Of a DNA stretch of 64,000 nucleotides, positions 63,114 through 64,000 are shown piece by piece. The translations under genes were made by a program, and so were the position numbers. Each line of letters begins with the position of its first letter. The first letter of the stretch is position 1. The DNA is taken from positions 124,001 to 188,000 of the forward strand of contig NZ_JZEF01000001.1 in assembly GCF_001013475.1 (NCBI RefSeq), given 5' to 3'. This DNA is from Xanthomonas arboricola pv. juglandis. Lineage in GTDB: Bacteria; Pseudomonadota; Gammaproteobacteria; Xanthomonadales; Xanthomonadaceae. A model generated the notes under the pieces. That model saw nothing but the letters and a program-made list of their open reading frames with translations. It did not search any database and was not told the DNA's origin.

Positions 63114-63540
63114 TGCGTGCGTCTCCAAAAGTGGACCGACGTCCATGGAGAAGTGACGCTGCGCAGCGGCTACTTCAGTGTCAAAGCAATTGTGTGGCGC
63201 GTTTCAGTTCCGTGGTGTTCATTCCGGAATAATCCAGCATTGGCATGACGGCGGTCGCAGACTGCATGCGCCGGATGCTGCGTGGCAGCAGCTGGCTGCG
63301 GATGTTTCGTTGCGGGCGCGACCGCATCGGCGCGTCCAGCTCAATGCGTTCAAGCCGACAGATGCTTCGAGCGCCAACGCATGCACGCGTTGGCAGGCGC
63401 TGGAGCGGCTACGGCGCTGGGAACGCCATCGGAATGCCACCGTGGCCGGCAAGCCAGGTGCTGCGGCACATCGATGGCCTTGCGGATGCATCGGCACGAT
63501 TGCCCGCGGCAGCGTTTCGCGCATGCCGCATACGTCGGAC
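63114..63540. other. Intergenic region between the GH16 and DUF2798 genes (427 bases)
   Basis: Open frames on both strands lack codon or family support. No repeat or terminator was recognised. The GH16 promoter is expected here. Confidence 0.5.
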
Positions 63541-63816
63541 TCAATGCCCGGCGTGCACCGTCCAGGCCACCAGCCGTATCACCAGCGGTCGCACCACCAG
63601 CACGCAGCAGAACGCGGTGGGCATCGCAATGCGGTAGGCATCCAGCACGCGCCACAGGTAGCCGGGGGCAAGGCCGGTGTTGGCGCCGGTGATCACCAGG
63701 CACATCAGCAAGGCCATGATCGCGGCCATATAGAACGCGAACACAAACGGGGTGGTGCGCACGCCGAGTTTCCAGCGCGGGCGCAGCAATGAGGAGGAGG
63801 GGGGAGATGACGACAT
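63541..63816 (-). CDS. DUF2798 family small membrane protein
   Basis: 91 residues with two transmembrane helices (about 24-44 and 60-82). The sequence FVFAFYMAAIMALLMCLVITGANTG and the later IAMPTAFCCVLVVRPLVIRLV match DUF2798. Start at 63816 (MSSSPPSSSLLRPRW). Divergent from a LysR-type regulator gene, a layout often meaning that the LysR protein controls it. Function unknown. Confidence 0.85.
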   Translation of the reverse strand: MSSSPPSSSLLRPRWKLGVRTTPFVFAFYMAAIMALLMCLVITGANTGLAPGYLWRVLDAYRIAMPTAFCCVLVVRPLVIRLVAWTVHAGH

Positions 63817-63903
63817 GCAGTGGCCTCGGTTGCCGCGGATCGGCGTGATGGGAAGCACTGTAGAGACGCCACCGCGGGCGGGGTAGATCGCGTAGCCTTG
63901 CGG

Positions 63904-63924
63904 CTTACGTAAGAAAAACTTACG
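63904..63924. promoter_or_regulatory. Likely LysR-type operator between the DUF2798 and LysR genes
   Basis: Dyad CGTAAG-A5-CTTACG at 63908-63924 contains the T-N11-A pattern typical of LysR regulators (T at 63910, A at 63922). An overlapping palindrome CTTACGTAAG lies at 63904-63913. It ends 27 bases before the LysR start. Confidence 0.6.
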
Positions 63925-63951
63925 AATCGTTTGGTAATACTTGCCTAGCCA

Positions 63952-64000
63952 ATGAACATTCTTCAGTCCATCCGTAGCTTTGTCAGCACTGTCGATGCCG
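63952..64000 (+). CDS. LysR-family transcriptional regulator, partial (3' end outside window)
   Basis: Only 16 codons are visible (MNILQSIRSFVSTVDA). This is the typical first helix of the LysR winged helix-turn-helix. The assignment also rests on the divergent DUF2798 neighbour and the T-N11-A dyad. Effector and regulon cannot be inferred. Confidence 0.7.
   Translation, partial: MNILQSIRSFVSTVDA

Overview
This window looks like chromosome of a Xanthomonas species (gamma-proteobacteria, Lysobacterales). It is GC-rich and every gene family present is typical of that genus. The most diagnostic pair is the divergently placed hrpG and hrpX, the master regulators of the type III secretion regulon of plant-pathogenic xanthomonads. 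The exact species cannot be read from the window. I saw no insertion sequence, integrase, prophage or CRISPR array. Only one tRNA gene (Thr, CGT anticodon) was found.

Layout. 1-12959 holds metabolic and maintenance genes: a partial SPFH membrane protein, purT, a lipoprotein-like EEP-family hydrolase, the N-degron transferase bpt, a five-EF-hand periplasmic protein, an ECF-type sigma factor fused to a membrane domain, tesB, an enoyl-CoA hydratase, a PCu(A)C-like protein, a 4HBT thioesterase and uvrA. 13251-23460 is core housekeeping: rplU-rpmA-obgE, rpsT, murJ, ribF-ileS-lspA-ispH and tRNA-Thr. 23770-27714 is the cyoABCD quinol oxidase operon, followed by an M61 peptidase, radA and a DUF805 protein. 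32655-40142 is the virulence-regulator block: hrpG and hrpX, then an HSP90-like ATPase gene paired with a TPR protein gene. 41015-48082 holds an Old Yellow Enzyme and a six-gene stressosome-type module (RsbR, RsbS, RsbT, an RsbW/PP2C fusion, a histidine kinase and a hybrid kinase). 48314-52773 is a divergent GH43 / TonB-dependent receptor pair that looks like a plant-glycan uptake locus. 52922-61679 has trxC, a DUF1428 gene, and a second signalling block in which CheR and CheB domains sit among hybrid kinases, with a divergent PAS kinase/response regulator pair. 61764-64000 has a secreted GH16 glucanase, a DUF2798 protein and the start of a LysR regulator.

The genes with the most unexplained biology are the two phospho-signalling modules and the HSP90-like/TPR pair. 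Non-coding structure of interest: an 11-unit heptanucleotide array before radA; three 30-bp in-frame hairpin repeats at the 3' end of ribF; an imperfect duplicated repeat at 40.2-41.0 kb; and several clean dyads that could be operators (before the SPFH gene, cyoA, lspA, the DUF805 gene, hrpG and the LysR gene).
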